This document shows positions 8,715 through 15,829 of a DNA stretch of 48,057 bases, piece by piece. The stretch covers positions 1 to 48,057 of the forward strand of contig JALTVI010000087.1 of NCBI GenBank assembly GCA_027049035.1. The letters are read 5' to 3'. The notes beneath the pieces are model-generated. The model saw only the letters and a program-made list of their open reading frames with translations, was not told where the DNA came from and searched no databases. The stretch is from Sulfurovum sp. (lineage in GTDB: Bacteria; Campylobacterota; Campylobacteria; Campylobacterales; Sulfurovaceae). A program made the position numbers and the translations under genes. Every line of letters begins with the position of its first letter. Within the stretch, counting starts at the first letter, position 1.

Positions 8715-9437
8715 CTATTTATGAAAAATATCACAGCGGTTCATCAATTTCTTTAGGTCCATTACGGCCAGCTTTCCGCGCTTGGAGAGAATGATCTCCT
8801 CCTCTTTGAGCTTCTGCATCTGTGTAGAGACGACGGAGCGTACCGAACCGATGAGCTCTGCAAGTGATTCGTGCGAAAGGTTGTTGATAAGCCGCACCGG
8901 GTAGTGCCCCTCTTTTTCATCAGGGCACTGGTCGGTATGGTGCAAGATGAGGTTGGCAAGGCGTGTGGTGGTGTCGTGAAAGACAAGCGATTCGCTGAAC
9001 GCTTCGACCTCCCGCAGGCGCTCGCCAAGGTAAGGCAGAAAAGACTCATTGAACTGCGGATGCTCTTTGACCCATTCTCTTGCACGCTGTAAGGGGATTC
9101 TGAGGAGCTTCATCGGCGCCATAGGAACGGGAAAGACGATGTGCTCCTTGCCGTCAAGCAGCGTAAAAATGTCGAAGATGTCTCCGGGAGCGAGCAGGAA
9201 AAGTGCAAGGCTTCTGCCTGTTTCGGGGTCTATCTGTGTTACTTTCATCTTTCCGTCGATAACGATATGCATATACTTCGTACTGATATCAGGATCGATA
9301 GATTCTCCCTTTTTCCACTCTACGGGTGTGCACTCCTCAACGAGACTGCGTCGTGTCTCCTGGTCGAGCCCGCCAAAGAGCGGCGTGTTTCTGAGTACTT
9401 CACAGGCGTTTGCGTAGCAGGGGTGGTCATTGGTCAT
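8715..9437 (-). CDS. Crp/Fnr-family transcriptional regulator
   Basis: A 240-residue protein with an N-terminal cyclic-nucleotide-binding-type beta barrel (about 20-120: LFLLAPGDIFDIFTLLDG), a dimerisation helix (about 125-160) and a C-terminal winged HTH (LSHESLAELIGSVRSVVSTQMQKL, 187-210). It lacks the four-cysteine Fe-S cluster of FNR and the cAMP-contact motif of CRP, so the signal is unknown; C7 and C12 are the only paired cysteines near the start. In the recognition helix R200 aligns with CRP Arg180, while the CRP Glu181 and Arg185 positions are Ser201 and Thr205. It overlaps the upstream small gene by 11 bases and is probably co-transcribed and autoregulated from the site at 10008-10023. 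Confidence 0.93.
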   Translation of the reverse strand: MTNDHPCYANACEVLRNTPLFGGLDQETRRSLVEECTPVEWKKGESIDPDISTKYMHIVIDGKMKVTQIDPETGRSLALFLLAPGDIFDIFTLLDGKEHIVFPVPMAPMKLLRIPLQRAREWVKEHPQFNESFLPYLGERLREVEAFSESLVFHDTTTRLANLILHHTDQCPDEKEGHYPVRLINNLSHESLAELIGSVRSVVSTQMQKLKEEEIILSKRGKLAVMDLKKLMNRCDIFHK

Positions 9438-9951
9438 AACGGGGTGTCCTTTTTATATGCAGCTTTACGTCTCTATTATAACCAAACCGTTCTGCCATTT
9501 TACTAATCATGGAAGCTGTGTTCATCTCAAGCCCCTCAAGCTCGGCAAAGAACCTTCCATGCCCCCTCTCGCTGGCGTAGTGACGCAGACTCTCCATGGA
9601 GTCTCTGATGATGCTCTCTTCGCTTGCAAGCACTTCGTTGAAGCGGTGCTGTGCCGAATGCATTTTATGCTCTTCGCAGGCAAGCCTTTGGAGTGCATCT
9701 TTGTGGATGATTTCGACAATCTGTTCGCTCGCCCTCTTCAGGTACGACTCTCTGAAATTATCCGAATCACGAAGTGCGGACTCTATCCCCTCGAGCATTT
9801 CATATACGACACTCTCAAGAGAGACACCCGCCTTTTTGGAGTCTTCCAGCGCTTTGCCAAAGAGTTCCAAGACCGCTTCTTCCGTGGCTTCTTCGGCAGA
9901 TTTTGTCTGCAGGAGTTTTGCCAGGGTATGTTTCATCTTCTCATCATACAT
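9427..9951 (-). CDS. Conserved helical protein of unknown function, partner gene of the Crp/Fnr regulator
   Basis: A 174-residue, charged, almost wholly helical protein beginning MYDEKMKHTLAKLLQ, with no signal peptide or membrane segment. The start at 9951 is chosen over upstream Mets because AGAGGAG lies 7 bases before it and the predicted promoter (TACAAT at 9985-9980) gives a transcript start near 9973. Its 3' end overlaps the start of the regulator gene by 11 bases, so translation is probably coupled and the two proteins may work together. I do not recognise a family with certainty. A cytoplasmic sensor or adaptor for the regulator is a guess only. Confidence 0.7.
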   Translation of the reverse strand: MYDEKMKHTLAKLLQTKSAEEATEEAVLELFGKALEDSKKAGVSLESVVYEMLEGIESALRDSDNFRESYLKRASEQIVEIIHKDALQRLACEEHKMHSAQHRFNEVLASEESIIRDSMESLRHYASERGHGRFFAELEGLEMNTASMISKMAERFGYNRDVKLHIKRTPRYDQ

Positions 9952-9979
9952 CGCAAATCTCCTCTCGTGGTATGCTGCC

Positions 9980-10050
9980 ATTGTAGACAAAGCGCTGTGT
10001 GCTTTTCTGTAAGCTGGCTGACATTCAGCTTTTCTATGGGGTGCTATAAT
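9980..10050. promoter_or_regulatory. Divergent promoters sharing a CRP-like operator (regulator operon / BI-1 gene)
   Basis: TGTAA-GCTGGC-TGACA at 10008-10023 is a near-perfect palindrome of the CRP class. On the plus side TATAAT is at 10045-10050, 22 bases away, for the Bax-inhibitor gene. On the minus side TACAAT is at 9985-9980, 23 bases away, for the 9951-8715 operon. Neither promoter has a convincing -35. The operator centre is near -41.5 for both predicted starts, the class II activation position. Confidence 0.65.
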
Positions 10051-10083
10051 AAGCCGAAATTCCAAACACAAAAGGATTGTACA

Positions 10084-10791
10084 ATGTTAAACAGCAACAT
10101 ATACGACAGAGAACTCAGCCGACACGACACCAATGTTCTGCTGAATTCCGTTTACCAGTGGATGATGGTTGGATTGCTCATCTCGGCACTAAGCGCCTTT
10201 ATGGTGGTTCACAGTGCAACGATGCTGCACCTTCTCTTTGGCAACCCCTATATGATATGGGTACTCTTTCTCATTGAGCTGGGACTTGTCGTCGCCATCT
10301 CGGCAGGAATCAACAAGATGGATGTCTCCACTGCCCGAGTCCTCTTCATTCTCTTTTCCATTGTCGACGGCATGACACTGGCAAGCATCTTCATCGTCTA
10401 TACCGAAGCCTCCATCGCCACCACCTTTTTCATCGCGGCAGCAACATTCGGTGTTATGAGCCTCTACGGCTACTTTACCGATACCGATCTGAGCTCATGG
10501 GGCAATCTGCTCTTTGCAGCGCTCATCGGGCTTATCATCGCGATGGTCGTCAATTTCTTTCTGAAAAGTCCGGCATTCGAATGGTGGCTGAGTGTGATCG
10601 GTGTCATCATTTTTGTAGGACTGACCGCCTACGATACACAGAAGATCAAAGCACTCGGTGAAGCGATGGCAGAGGATGGAGACCCGCAAAGTCTTGGGCG
10701 TATCGCCATTGTCGGTGCACTGACACTCTACCTCGACTTCATCAACCTCTTCATTTTGATGCTGGAGTTTTTTGGCAACCGAAGAGATTGA
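10084..10791 (+). CDS. Bax inhibitor-1/YccA family membrane protein
   Basis: A 235-residue polytopic protein starting MLNSNIYDRELSRHDTNVLL, with about seven transmembrane segments. The family ending GALTLYLDFINLFILMLEFFGNRRD is preceded by the GLTAYDTQKIK motif typical of the BI-1/TMBIM (YccA/YbhL) group, small pH-sensitive Ca2+-leak-type proteins linked to membrane stress. AAAGGATTGTACA precedes ATG 10084; the reading frame is open further upstream but that part lies inside the divergent promoter region and is not expected to be translated. It is divergent from the Crp/Fnr operon and probably controlled by the shared operator. Confidence 0.9.
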   Translation: MLNSNIYDRELSRHDTNVLLNSVYQWMMVGLLISALSAFMVVHSATMLHLLFGNPYMIWVLFLIELGLVVAISAGINKMDVSTARVLFILFSIVDGMTLASIFIVYTEASIATTFFIAAATFGVMSLYGYFTDTDLSSWGNLLFAALIGLIIAMVVNFFLKSPAFEWWLSVIGVIIFVGLTAYDTQKIKALGEAMAEDGDPQSLGRIAIVGALTLYLDFINLFILMLEFFGNRRD

Positions 10792-10816
10792 TTCTCTATG
10801 CTATTTGGGATATAAT
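10788..10816 (+). promoter_or_regulatory. Sigma-70 promoter of the amino acid permease
   Basis: TTGATT (10788-10793), 17-base spacer, TATAAT (10811-10816). The -35 overlaps the stop codon of the BI-1 gene. The predicted start near 10823 leaves a leader of about 25 bases. Confidence 0.7.
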
Positions 10817-10848
10817 TCCTCTGACTATCATTTAAACAAAGGCAGCAT

Positions 10849-12162
10849 ATGCGAAGCATTGGACTACTGGGCGCAATCTCTATCGGTATCGGCGGTATGG
10901 TCGGCGGAGGTATCTTCGCCGTTTTGGGTGAAGCGGTATCGCTCGCACACGGCGCAACGGCGGTGGCTTTTGCCATTGCAGGGCTTATTGCCATCCTGAC
11001 AGCCTACTCCTATGCCAAACTCTCGGTGGCCTACCCCAGTGAGGGCGGGACGGTGACTTTCATCGACAAGGCATTTGGGGACAATGTCCTCTCCGGCAGC
11101 GTCAACCTGATGCTCTGGCTGAGCTATCTGGTGACCATTTCACTCTACGCCACCGCGTTTGCCTACTACGGTGAAACCTTTTTTGCACAAAAAAGCGCCT
11201 GGCTGCATCACGGGCTCATCACCGCTGCCATTGTCGTGCCTGCACTCATCAACCTTGTCAGTGCTTCGTTTGTGGGCAAGAGCGAAACGGTCATTGTCGT
11301 ACTGAAAGTCTCCATTCTGGTGCTGGTCATCGTCGCAGGCGCATCACACGTCGATCCTGAGCGTATGTCACCCCAGCACTGGGGAAGCCCGCTCTCTATC
11401 GTCACGGCGGGGATGATCATCTTCGTTGCCTATGAGGGGTTCGAACTTATCGCCAACTCCGCTGAAGACATTGTCAAGCCGGCAAAGAACCTGCCGCGTG
11501 CTTTCTACGCTTCGGTCATCATCGTCATCGCGCTTTATGTGCTCATCTCCATTATCACGGTCGGAAGTGTCTCCGAAGAGGCGCTGATGAAAGCCAAAGA
11601 CTATGCGCTGGCCATCGCCGCACAGCCCTCTCTGGGCCACACCGGATTCGTTCTGGTCGCCTCTGCCGCCCTGCTCTCGACATTCTCCGCCATCAACGCG
11701 ACCATTTACGGCAATGCAAGGCTTGGTTACATCATCGCCAAATACGGCAAACTTCCCAAAGCGCTGATGGATGAGGGCAAACGTTCGGGGGTCCCTTTCA
11801 AAGGGGTGCTCTACACGACGCTTTTCAGCCTTGTGCTTGCCAACTCCATCGACCTGACACAGATCGCCATTATCGGCAGTGCCGGCTTTCTGCTAATCTT
11901 TTTTATCGTCAATGTCAGCGCTTACCGACTCCATAATACCATTGGCGCCAGCCGTCTCATCTTGCTGACCTCTTCCACACTGGCATTTCTGGCACTCTGC
12001 ACCCTGCTTCTGCACACCTACCGAACCAATCCCGATGCGGTGATGATCTTTATGGGATTCATCATCATCTCCGGTATGTTCGAACTCATCTACGGCCGCT
12101 ATGTACGAGGCCAGCTCTTCAACAGAACCTACCCCGTTGCTGCACACAAAAAGAAGGAATAG
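10849..12162 (+). CDS. APC-superfamily amino acid permease
   Basis: A 437-residue inner-membrane transporter with about 12 helices. The diagnostic helix-1 motif is ISIGIGGMVGGGIFAVLGEA (glycine-rich unwound substrate site), followed by SYAKLSVAYPSEGGTVTFIDKAFG, the family helix-2/3 region. Helix 6 begins FVAYEGFELIANSAEDI, the usual acidic APC signature. Substrate is not predictable from the sequence. It has its own strong promoter inside the end of the BI-1 gene, and a T-rich inverted repeat follows the stop (TTTTCATT ... AATGAAAA, about 12173-12200). Confidence 0.9.
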   Translation: MRSIGLLGAISIGIGGMVGGGIFAVLGEAVSLAHGATAVAFAIAGLIAILTAYSYAKLSVAYPSEGGTVTFIDKAFGDNVLSGSVNLMLWLSYLVTISLYATAFAYYGETFFAQKSAWLHHGLITAAIVVPALINLVSASFVGKSETVIVVLKVSILVLVIVAGASHVDPERMSPQHWGSPLSIVTAGMIIFVAYEGFELIANSAEDIVKPAKNLPRAFYASVIIVIALYVLISIITVGSVSEEALMKAKDYALAIAAQPSLGHTGFVLVASAALLSTFSAINATIYGNARLGYIIAKYGKLPKALMDEGKRSGVPFKGVLYTTLFSLVLANSIDLTQIAIIGSAGFLLIFFIVNVSAYRLHNTIGASRLILLTSSTLAFLALCTLLLHTYRTNPDAVMIFMGFIIISGMFELIYGRYVRGQLFNRTYPVAAHKKKE

Positions 12163-12215
12163 CGTACTTTTCATTCCTTTTTTTTCAATGAAAAAACCTT
12201 TTCTAGTGATAAATT

Positions 12216-12245
12216 TTGTTAGGTTAATGACGATATTAATATAAA
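12216..12245 (+). promoter_or_regulatory. Candidate promoter of the cytochrome bd operon
   Basis: TTGTTA (12216-12221), 18-base spacer, TATAAA (12240-12245). TATAGT at 12251-12256 is an alternative -10. The assignment is weak because the region is AT-rich throughout. Confidence 0.35.
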
Positions 12246-12258
12246 GAGAGTATAGTTT

Positions 12259-12300
12259 CTACGTCACAACTCCTTTTTCTTCGTACAGAAAGGGACGTAG
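12259..12300 (+). promoter_or_regulatory. Stable hairpin in the 5' leader of the cytochrome bd operon
   Basis: CTACGTC (12259-12265) pairs perfectly with GACGTAG (12294-12300). Inside, CCTTTTTCT can pair with AGAAAGG with two bulged bases. The hairpin ends 29 bases before the DUF4492 start codon, downstream of any plausible -10, so it should be in the mRNA leader. Confidence 0.45.
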
Positions 12301-12329
12301 TGGATAAAAGTACTTCAAATAGGAAAACC

Positions 12330-12560
12330 ATGATCAAAAAAAGCCTTCACTGGATCTTTCACCTCTACTATGACGGATTTACGCAGATGCGTATGGGAAA
12401 GAAACTGTGGGCCATTATGATCATCAAGGTTTTCATTCTGTTCGTTATTGTCAAATGGCTTTTTTTCCCTGACATACTGCAGGAGAAATTTCACACTGAC
12501 ACAGCAAGAAGCAATTATGTGTTAGATCACTTAACAGGAGAGAACAATGCATCACATTGA
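12330..12560 (+). CDS. DUF4492 small membrane protein, cytochrome bd-associated
   Basis: A 76-residue protein with one transmembrane helix in the family context YYDGFTQMRMGKKLWAIMII...FPDIL, which matches DUF4492, a short protein found upstream of cydA in Campylobacterota and Bacteroidetes. ATG 12330 after AGGAAAACC is preferred to the in-frame GTG at 12300, which lies within the leader hairpin. The 3' end overlaps cydA by 14 bases, implying translational coupling. A role in bd oxidase assembly or regulation is inferred from context. Confidence 0.82.
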   Translation: MIKKSLHWIFHLYYDGFTQMRMGKKLWAIMIIKVFILFVIVKWLFFPDILQEKFHTDTARSNYVLDHLTGENNASH

Positions 12561-14088
12561 TCCGTCCCTGATAGATTGGTCGCGTGCACAATTCGCACTG
12601 ACCGCGCTCTATCACTGGATATTCGTCCCGCTGACACTGGGGCTGACCTTCATTGTCGCCATCATGGAGACGATCTACGTCAAGACTGGCAACGCATGGT
12701 GGAAAAAGACCACCAAATTCTGGATGGGGCTGCTGGCGATCAACTTCGCCATCGGGCTTGCAACCGGTATCATTATGGAGTTCGAGTTTGGAACCAACTG
12801 GTCGAACTACTCGTGGATCGTCGGAGACATTTTCGGAGCGCCACTGGCCATTGAGGGACTGATGGCATTCTTTATGGAGTCGACCTTTTTTGCCGTCATG
12901 TTCTTCGGATGGGACAAGGTTTCCAAACGAACACACCTGCTCTCGACATGGCTTGTAGCCATCGGCTCGAACCTTTCGGCGCTCTGGATTCTCATTGCCA
13001 ACGGATGGATGCAGCACCCTGTGGGTATGCACTTCAATCCCGACACTGCACGTAACGAAATGACCGACTTCTGGGCGGTCGTTTTCAACCCCAATGCCTA
13101 CACCAAGTTTCTGCATACCATCAGCAGCGGCTATGTGCTTGCCTCCCTCTTTGTCATCGCCATCAGCAGCTGGTATCTTCTCAAAAAGCGTGACATTCAG
13201 TTTGCCAAACGCTCCATTATGGTTGCAGCAAGCTTTGGTCTGATGGTATCACTCTTCAACCTTACCACAGGTGATGATGCGGCCAGACAGGTTGCCATCA
13301 ACCAGCCGATGAAACTGGCATCGATGGAGGGGCTCTACAAAGGGAAAAAAGGTGCAGAGATCGTAGCGTTTGGTCTTCTCGATCCCTCCAAGACGCTGAA
13401 AGACAACAAAGATCCTTTCCTTGTCAAATTCGCCATCCCCGGAGGGCTTTCACTGCTCAGTTACCACAGTTTCGATGCCTATGTTCCCGGCATAGAAGAC
13501 ATTGTTTACGGAAACAAAACACACCACATTATGAGCGCGTCGGAGAAGATGCAGCAGGGTAAAAAAGCCGTTGATGCACTCAAAACCTATAAAGAGGCGA
13601 AAAAAGCCGGAAATGTCCAGGAGGCAAAAGCGGCTCTAAACGTGTTTGAAGCCAACAGTAAATATATGGGCTACGGTTACCTTGCTTCACCCGAACAGAC
13701 CGTACCCAATGTACCCCTTACCTTCTATGCGTTCCATACCATGGTCGGGTTCGGTACATGGTTCATTGTCCTTTTTATCATTATTCTCTATCTGACCATG
13801 ACCAACGAACTGCATGCACACCGTTGGGTACTCTGGGCGGGCGTATGGAGTCTGCCTATGGGCTACATCGCCCAGGAGGCAGGCTGGATCACCGCAGAAG
13901 TCGGCAGACAGCCATGGGCCATTCAGGATATGCTGCCTGTGGGCATGGCAACCTCCAACATTGCTTCAGGCTCGGTCATGATCACCTTCTGGATGTTCGC
14001 CATCCTCTTTACCGCACTGCTGATCGCGGAAGTGAAGATCATGGCAACCCAGATCAACATCGGTCCAAAGGAGGCAGATCATGTTTAA
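12547..14088 (+). CDS. cydA: Cytochrome bd quinol oxidase subunit I
   Basis: A 513-residue inner-membrane protein carrying hemes b558, b595 and d; it oxidises quinol and reduces O2 to water with high affinity. H23 in FALTALYHWIFVPLTLG corresponds to the E. coli b595 ligand H19. GFWTAEVGRQPW-type sequence is present as AGWITAEVGRQPWAIQDMLP. The quinol loop is long (about residues 260-390, with the MQQGKKAVDALK helix), so this is the E. coli-like long-Q-loop subfamily. ACAGGAGAGAACA precedes ATG 12547. It overlaps cydB by 8 bases. Confidence 0.96.
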   Translation: MHHIDPSLIDWSRAQFALTALYHWIFVPLTLGLTFIVAIMETIYVKTGNAWWKKTTKFWMGLLAINFAIGLATGIIMEFEFGTNWSNYSWIVGDIFGAPLAIEGLMAFFMESTFFAVMFFGWDKVSKRTHLLSTWLVAIGSNLSALWILIANGWMQHPVGMHFNPDTARNEMTDFWAVVFNPNAYTKFLHTISSGYVLASLFVIAISSWYLLKKRDIQFAKRSIMVAASFGLMVSLFNLTTGDDAARQVAINQPMKLASMEGLYKGKKGAEIVAFGLLDPSKTLKDNKDPFLVKFAIPGGLSLLSYHSFDAYVPGIEDIVYGNKTHHIMSASEKMQQGKKAVDALKTYKEAKKAGNVQEAKAALNVFEANSKYMGYGYLASPEQTVPNVPLTFYAFHTMVGFGTWFIVLFIIILYLTMTNELHAHRWVLWAGVWSLPMGYIAQEAGWITAEVGRQPWAIQDMLPVGMATSNIASGSVMITFWMFAILFTALLIAEVKIMATQINIGPKEADHV

Positions 14089-15211
14089 TGCACTTACAAC
14101 TTTGCAGCTACAGGAGTACTGGTGGTTCCTTACCGCCCTGCTTGCGGCTCTCTTTGTCTTTATGACCTTTGTTCAGGGCGGGCAGAGTCTGCTATGGACA
14201 CTTGCCAAGACAGAAACACAGCGTGATATTATCGTCAATACACTGGGCAGAAAGTGGGAGCTTACCTTCACCTCACTGGTGATGTTCGGCGGGGCACTCT
14301 TTGCTTCGTTCCCGCTCTTTTACGCGACCAGTTTCGGCGGTGCCTACTATGTATGGATGGCGATTCTGTTTTGTTTCATCATCCAGGCGGTTGCCTACGA
14401 ATATCGCAAGAAGCCGGGAAATGTTTTCGGTGAAAAAACCTATGAAGTCTTTTTGTTCATCAACGGAAGCCTCGGCATCATTCTCATCGGTACCGCACTG
14501 GGAACGCTCTTTACAGGCGGGCACTTCATCGTCAACGAGATGCACCTCTCCCACTGGACAACCAAAACCTACGGTCTTGAAGCAGTGCTGAATTTCTTCA
14601 ATGTCGCCTTCGGTTTCATGCTCTTCTTCCTGGCACGTCTGAGTGCGGCACTCTACTTCATCAACGCCGTCGATGACGCATCCATTCTCAGCAGGGCACG
14701 TACTGTACTCAAGTATGAGAGCTGGATCTTCCTGATCCTCTTTCTCTATGTTGCAGGCAGCATTTTGACGATGAACGGATACACTTACGACCCGCAAACC
14801 ATGGTTGTCTCCGTCGAACCTATGAAGTTTCTGCACAATTTCGAAGCGATGCCGGCAGTGGCAGGCATATTTGCAGTAGGTGTTCTGTCGTTGCTTGCAG
14901 GACTCTATATGGGTGCCTACACACAGAGTGACAAGGGTATCTGGCCTGCGGGTGTGGGCATTGTACTGACAGTCACGTCACTAATGCTGATACTGGGGTA
15001 CAATCACACGGCATACTATCCGTCACTTTCGGATATGCAGAGCTCTCTGACCATCGAAAACAGTGCCAGCAGCCGCTATACGCTCATTGCCATGAGTTAT
15101 GTATCGATCCTGGTGCCTGTCGTACTTGGGTACATCATCCTCGTATGGCGCGCGATGAACAGAGAAAAAATTACAGCGGATGAAGTCGAAAACGATCCGC
15201 ATCACTACTAA
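14081..15211 (+). CDS. cydB: Cytochrome bd quinol oxidase subunit II
   Basis: A 376-residue polytopic partner of CydA. It begins MFNALTTLQLQEYWWFLTAL and FVQGGQSLLWTLAKTETQRD replaces the classical GVGILLPFLGRTD-type region, followed by NTLGRKWELTFTSLVMFGGALFASFP, which is a conserved CydB block. It starts within the last codons of cydA. The C-terminus ends in an acidic, His-rich tail. The length is close to the E. coli protein (379). Confidence 0.94.
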   Translation: MFNALTTLQLQEYWWFLTALLAALFVFMTFVQGGQSLLWTLAKTETQRDIIVNTLGRKWELTFTSLVMFGGALFASFPLFYATSFGGAYYVWMAILFCFIIQAVAYEYRKKPGNVFGEKTYEVFLFINGSLGIILIGTALGTLFTGGHFIVNEMHLSHWTTKTYGLEAVLNFFNVAFGFMLFFLARLSAALYFINAVDDASILSRARTVLKYESWIFLILFLYVAGSILTMNGYTYDPQTMVVSVEPMKFLHNFEAMPAVAGIFAVGVLSLLAGLYMGAYTQSDKGIWPAGVGIVLTVTSLMLILGYNHTAYYPSLSDMQSSLTIENSASSRYTLIAMSYVSILVPVVLGYIILVWRAMNREKITADEVENDPHHY

Positions 15212-15221
15212 GGAGAGAACA

Positions 15222-15392
15222 ATGGACTATTCTGATGCAATATTCTGGTACGCTTCGTGGCCGGTACTGATCTATGTCGCCTACCGTTTCGTACTGATCA
15301 ACATGAAACACCATGCCAAAATGGAACGCCTTGAAATGCTCGAAGAGCGTTTCGGGAAAGAGGTTGAACACCAAAAATGCGAAGAGTTTTGA
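15222..15392 (+). CDS. Small single-pass membrane protein after cydB (CydX-like position)
   Basis: A 56-residue peptide, MDYSDAIFWYASWPVLIYVA..., with one helix (about 8-28) followed by a charged cytoplasmic tail of about 28 residues. It starts 10 bases after the cydB stop with a perfect AAGGAGAGAACA. Position and topology match CydX/CydY-type accessory subunits that stabilise heme in bd oxidases, but it is longer, and the tail (HHAKMERLEMLEERFGKEVE) is a likely coiled coil. The CydX role is inferred from context. Confidence 0.75.
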   Translation: MDYSDAIFWYASWPVLIYVAYRFVLINMKHHAKMERLEMLEERFGKEVEHQKCEEF

Positions 15393-15417
15393 TACCGTAT
15401 CGAATACTTGATATAAT
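15389..15417 (+). promoter_or_regulatory. Near-consensus promoter placed for a leaderless transcript
   Basis: TTGATA (15389-15394), 17-base spacer, TATAAT (15412-15417), then six bases and ATG at 15424. The expected transcription start falls on or next to the A of the ATG and no Shine-Dalgarno is present. The -35 overlaps the stop of the preceding small gene. Confidence 0.65.
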
Positions 15418-15423
15418 GGCTGT

Positions 15424-15819
15424 ATGAAAAAGAAAAAACAGACCATCGACCCCAAAGACCTGATGGCGGTCGAACGTGCCACGACAGCACTTATAGGTAC
15501 GGCTATTTCCCTCATTGTTCTTGGCTTCGTGGTCGAAAAGTTCGAACTCTTTCTTGATCTTATCGCCACGGAGCTTAAGGGGAAAGAGAGTGCCGAACTC
15601 CCCGGACAGGTAATGCATGCAGCTTTCTACAACTATCTCGGCATCGCTATTGTCGCCGCAGGCATCATCCTTGCACTCTATACCTACCGTTACTACACCC
15701 GCTGGGTACGCCATCTTGAAGAGGGGCGTCTCGATACGGACAAAAATATCTATCTCATGCTTGCTGTTTTTATTGCACTTATCGGTGCCATTTTACTTGC
15801 AAGTATGATCATGATTTAA
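15424..15819 (+). CDS. DUF202 family membrane protein
   Basis: A 131-residue inner-membrane protein with three helices. The family core is MAVERATTALIGTAISLIVLGFVVEKFELF, corresponding to the 'ERTFLAWLRTALALIALGFVV' pattern of DUF202/YidH proteins, with Arg replaced at the usual 'WIRT' position by IGT. The start at 15424 has no RBS, and the -10 is only six bases upstream, suggesting leaderless translation. A second Met at codon 14 would remove the conserved lead-in. It ends 10 bases before the ferritin/VIT1 gene and is probably co-transcribed with it. Function is unknown. Confidence 0.8.
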   Translation: MKKKKQTIDPKDLMAVERATTALIGTAISLIVLGFVVEKFELFLDLIATELKGKESAELPGQVMHAAFYNYLGIAIVAAGIILALYTYRYYTRWVRHLEEGRLDTDKNIYLMLAVFIALIGAILLASMIMI

Positions 15820-15829
15820 AGGAACAGTT

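Noticed and set aside
9430-10083. In-frame extension of the BI-1 gene to 9430
   Set aside because: It would cover the divergent gene and the promoter region. The RBS and family N-terminus are at 10084.
11430-11450. GGTTCGAAC resembling a tRNA T-loop
   Set aside because: It is inside the permease coding sequence and no cloverleaf can be built around it. No tRNA was found in the window.
12217-12232. TGTTA-GGTTAA-TGACG before the cytochrome bd operon as another regulon site
   Set aside because: One fixed base mismatches and the distance to TATAAA (8) or TATAGT (19) does not match the 22-23 of the other sites.
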